Source of the DNA: Styela clava
Taxonomy: Eukaryota; Chordata; Ascidiacea; Stolidobranchia; Styelidae
Assembly (NCBI RefSeq): GCF_964204865.1
Contig: NC_135252.1
Span: forward strand, 15,707,383 to 15,771,382
DNA: 64,000 bases
Direction of reading: 5' to 3'
The position numbers were made by a program, and so were the translations under genes. Shown piece by piece: positions 60,841-64,000 of this stretch. Under the pieces are notes generated by a model. The model did not search any database. It saw only the letters and a list, made by a program, of their open reading frames with translations, and was not told where the DNA came from. Positions within the stretch are counted from its first letter, which is position 1; each line of letters begins with the position of its first letter.

Positions 60841-61816
60841 GCTACGATCTGTCCTATATTCTCTACATTTCCGGCAATGAACAGTGACTTCTGCATGACG
60901 TAACAATTGCATCGAATCAGCTGTTAGCGAGCGGATGAATCTTAGTTATTACTGCTCGATCTTGCGTTGAGTGGGGCAGCCTTTCCATAGCCCTGTTTAG
61001 TTATTATTAGTTAAGTTATGTTTAGACGTTGTTAAAAAGTACAAGTAAGTTACTAAACCCTTGTACATCCTTACCACGGATATGGGCATGAGACGAGGCC
61101 TTGAAAAACGCCTAGAAAATGAGTTTCGTAGCGCACATCTGGTAACTAAATCAATTCTTTAGTTTTGTATGAGAATGAACATACTGAACGCATTACAGCT
61201 TGTTCCACAATCCTGATGCGAAATTGGATATAAGGTTCCCGGGAATTCAATAACCATAGGTTTACAACAACGCAGCATAAGAACTATGCAATTCAAGAGC
61301 CCTACAGCACACTAACACAATGTATTTCTGTAACGTCTTGCCTGACTAAAATCAGACTTCCTCAGTCAATCATAATTTATTAGGTAGATTACGAAAAATA
61401 TGGCATACGTGTAACCAACAACAAAAAATATTTTAATTGTGTGACAGGATTTGCGAAGGACCTCGAAAGGTCTTCAAGCAGGGGCACCAACAACGCTGAT
61501 TCAGATTAGCGAATAAATTTTATGTAATAACCACAAGCAGTTTACAACAAGAACAGCATAAGAAGTTGCATTCATTTTATAGAAGCTATCAAACGTATTT
61601 ATTTTTAAGCAATGAAGTCACAAATTAACATCGTGAGCACAAAAAACACAACTAAATCAGTTATTTTTCACTTAGAAATTTACAGGAAAAGTCAAGAAAA
61701 TTAAATGAATGTTCAATATGTACATAACATAGTGAACAGAAATATTACAATTAGTCTTTTTTTAGTTTATGTGGTTATGTATTTGAACAAAGGGAATATT
61801 ATTTCTAGAAACAGGA

Positions 61817-63080
61817 CTACGACACTAACGGATGTCCGAAAAAAAAATAAATAGTATTTATTAAATCAACTTCAATATCTAATCCACTTTCTTCTGAATT
61901 GTTCCCGAAATCCACTATCTCGAAAATCGACTTTTCCTCTATAAGTGTACTGTGGTTTTTGGAGTCAATACAAAAACAAAAATCTGTGCAATTTAGGTTG
62001 CTTTCGGCACACACGGCTTATATTACACGGCTTATATTATTTTGACTATTGCCAACACTTGCAGTTTGCCAACTCAAGAACTGATTTGGGGGCTTGAAGT
62101 AGATCCATCAATTTAACCCGCAAAACACCCTTATCAAGAACACATTTATGGCCGATAGGTGGGAGAATAATTGGCCTTGGTTCTAGGCAACAATGATGAA
62201 GTCCTGCCAGGTAATTTTCCATCAGCTTGCTTGCTTCTTGCCCCACATGCTTCTTCAGTGAATCATTGTTGGGTGGATGAGTATAATCCATATGCCAGTG
62301 ATAAAAAGACGTGCCTGGTATCATTTACATTCTTCATATCCTCTCCATACAGTGAACAAACAAATTCCCCAGCTTTATTTATTAATGCCTCGTTAACCTC
62401 AAAAGATCTTCATATTTAAAAAAAAAAATGAATTGAAAAACTCAATGAAGTCTCCAACATCGGTTTGATGGGCAGTTCCAATTGCAGAAAAGCGAGAAAG
62501 TATTTCATTATGAATAGCCCATCTAAGCTGTTTGCAACTGTTATGATTTTCATATACCTTTACGCTTCAAGACTTCTTGTTCGATCCATTTTATAGCACT
62601 GATAGCAGCAGGGATTAGAGCCTGCGTTAGGTTGAATTGGTGGAACATTGCCGTTTTCTTTTGTAGTGCAGTATCTAATATGAGGAAGAAAATCATATTT
62701 GGAATAGCAAGAGTGTAAAAATACCACTAAATACTGACTAATTCATAATGCATTTTATCTGATGTACTCAATGAGCGTATACATGCTCATTGCATTACTA
62801 GAGTCCTGCAGTGTTTGCATGCCGGTACTAGACTATATCTACACTGAATTTCGATATATCACAATCTGAAATGCCCTATGGACTATATTTTAAAACATCA
62901 ACTGTCTGTCTACAACTTGATTTCTCACCTCTCAATCGCTTCCAGTGCTACTTTTCTTTCCACTGCGGCATTACTCATCATTGCTTCCCAGGTTCTTGTC
63001 GACTCTATGAATTTAGATTTAGACCAACCGACATCGGTAAAATTGATTGTTTTCCTCTCTTTCACACAACCGTGCATTAC
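61817..63080 (-). pseudogene. Degenerate antisense gene inside the intron-3 element (unit F copy)
   Basis: Third copy of the relic in B and E: FIESTRTWEAMMSNAAVER (about 63020-62935), the PPNNDSLKKHVG block (62324-62046) and CAESNLNCTDFCFC (62014). Near-identical to E, with the same breaks. Confidence 0.45.
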
Positions 63081-64000
63081 AGAAACAGCCATTAATTTAT
63101 ATTTCCAAATATGCCATGGCATATATAGTAGTATAAGTCTGCTGAATAGTCAAGAATTGTTATTAAATTATTCATAAACCTTTCATGCAAGTCAGAAAAT
63201 ATCGTTGTTTGTGGCATATTATTCTAGGTCTAGCCTTCCTTGGAGTTATCGTACCTATTTTACAACGTCTTATGAGCCAGTGCTCACCTAAAACTGCTAT
63301 TTAAGGTAAGGATATACAAGTATTTAATATCCTACTCATACTTTTCTACCACCTTCTTAGAATAACTCAATTAATAACAAGAGAGCTATGCTCAAATATA
63401 TGGACACGTAGCGCCACTCAGTGGCAATAATTTTGATGACGTCATAGCGAAAAAAAAAATAATGGCCTTCTGGAGAAAAATTTTATCTTCAACCACTGAA
63501 AATATCAAAGCAATTGGTCCAGTATTCGAAGAGAAAAGCGATTTTTTAAAAATGGAGACGGAGACAAATAACAACAATAACGAAAACAACAAAATTTTGA
63601 AACGATCGTTATGGCCACTAAACGTGTCCAATAACTGAAAAAGACTGTGGAAAGGCTACTCAACGCAAAAGCGAGCAGTAGTACATCTGATATCCATCCG
63701 ACCATGGGGGATCCACCTACAGCTGACCAATTTGATTGTTACGTCATGCAGAATATCTGCGTTCATTGGCCCATGATACCGAAAACAGAGGATATAGGAC
63801 AGGCGGTAACACATATTTATTGTAGTAAAAACGTCTTTTCCGTAAAACGTGCAACTTTTGGAAGTGGGAACAAGGCGATATTTGTTACTAAATTTCTAAG
63901 GAACATTTTAAAATCATTTTCAGGTAGTTACCTCATGTGCGCTACGAAACTGAGAGATAAATGGCCTCGGCTCGCGGCCTACATGAGCAGACTATTATTT

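Larger units (their letters stand above)
60375..63982 (+). mobile_element. Old intron-3 transposon with long TIRs (unit F copy)
   Basis: Both ends are present (GTAGGCCGCGAG at 60375 and its complement ending at 63982), with a 276-bp hAT element in the left TIR. Very close to the E copy throughout. Confidence 0.6.

Noticed and set aside
1-64000. CRISPR array, tRNA, rRNA or bacterial operon features
   Set aside because: Repeats are transposon- or duplication-derived; no cloverleaf, rRNA or spacer-repeat structure was seen, and the genes have introns.

Overview
This is eukaryotic, AT-rich, intron-rich animal DNA. Coding exons have clean GT-AG borders, TATA boxes and AATAAA signals, and there is no operon-like packing. 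The recurring gene combines a signal peptide, VIT domain, vWA domain, ITIH-type tail and two CUB domains. Compact AT-rich introns of mostly 0.1-1 kb suit an invertebrate deuterostome, perhaps a tunicate. The species is an inference and not proven.

The window is a head-to-tail tandem array of six copies (units A-F, all + strand) of one secreted, inter-alpha-trypsin-inhibitor heavy-chain-like (ITIH-like) gene. Unit A (284-7136) is the 3' half of a copy that starts before the window. Unit B (8747-29833) is the only complete copy whose exons all join in frame (992 residues predicted). Units C (31508-37711) and D (39344-44012) keep the first three exons and the CUB exons but have lost exons 4-12, including the whole vWA domain, and the remaining exons do not join in frame. 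Unit E (45843-59040) has every exon but a stop codon in its vWA exon. Unit F (60200 to the window end) lost its promoter, exons 1-2 and half of exon 3.

The array is also a layered record of mobile elements. An old element with TIRs of about 360 bp sits in intron 3 of B, E and F and carries a degenerate antisense gene; C and D keep only its left end. A 268-276 bp hAT-type element with 8-bp target duplications lies inside that left end in B, C, D and F, and was excised from E leaving a footprint. In B the hAT element was itself hit by an 8.1-kb Mutator/Phantom-like transposon (9879-17986, 9-bp target duplication). It encodes, on the minus strand, a PHD finger, an OTU-type protease domain and a DDE transposase, and it contains two smaller nested elements. 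Unit C alone carries a 1.55-kb near-palindromic foldback element.

The functional core is probably unit B plus the gene ending as unit A. The linker between the ITIH core and the CUB domains is built from small phase-1/phase-1 exons (24, 30, 36-42 and 48 nt) that differ between paralogs. Unit E looks chimeric: its 5' half matches B/F and its 3' half matches A, as expected from unequal crossing-over or gene conversion.
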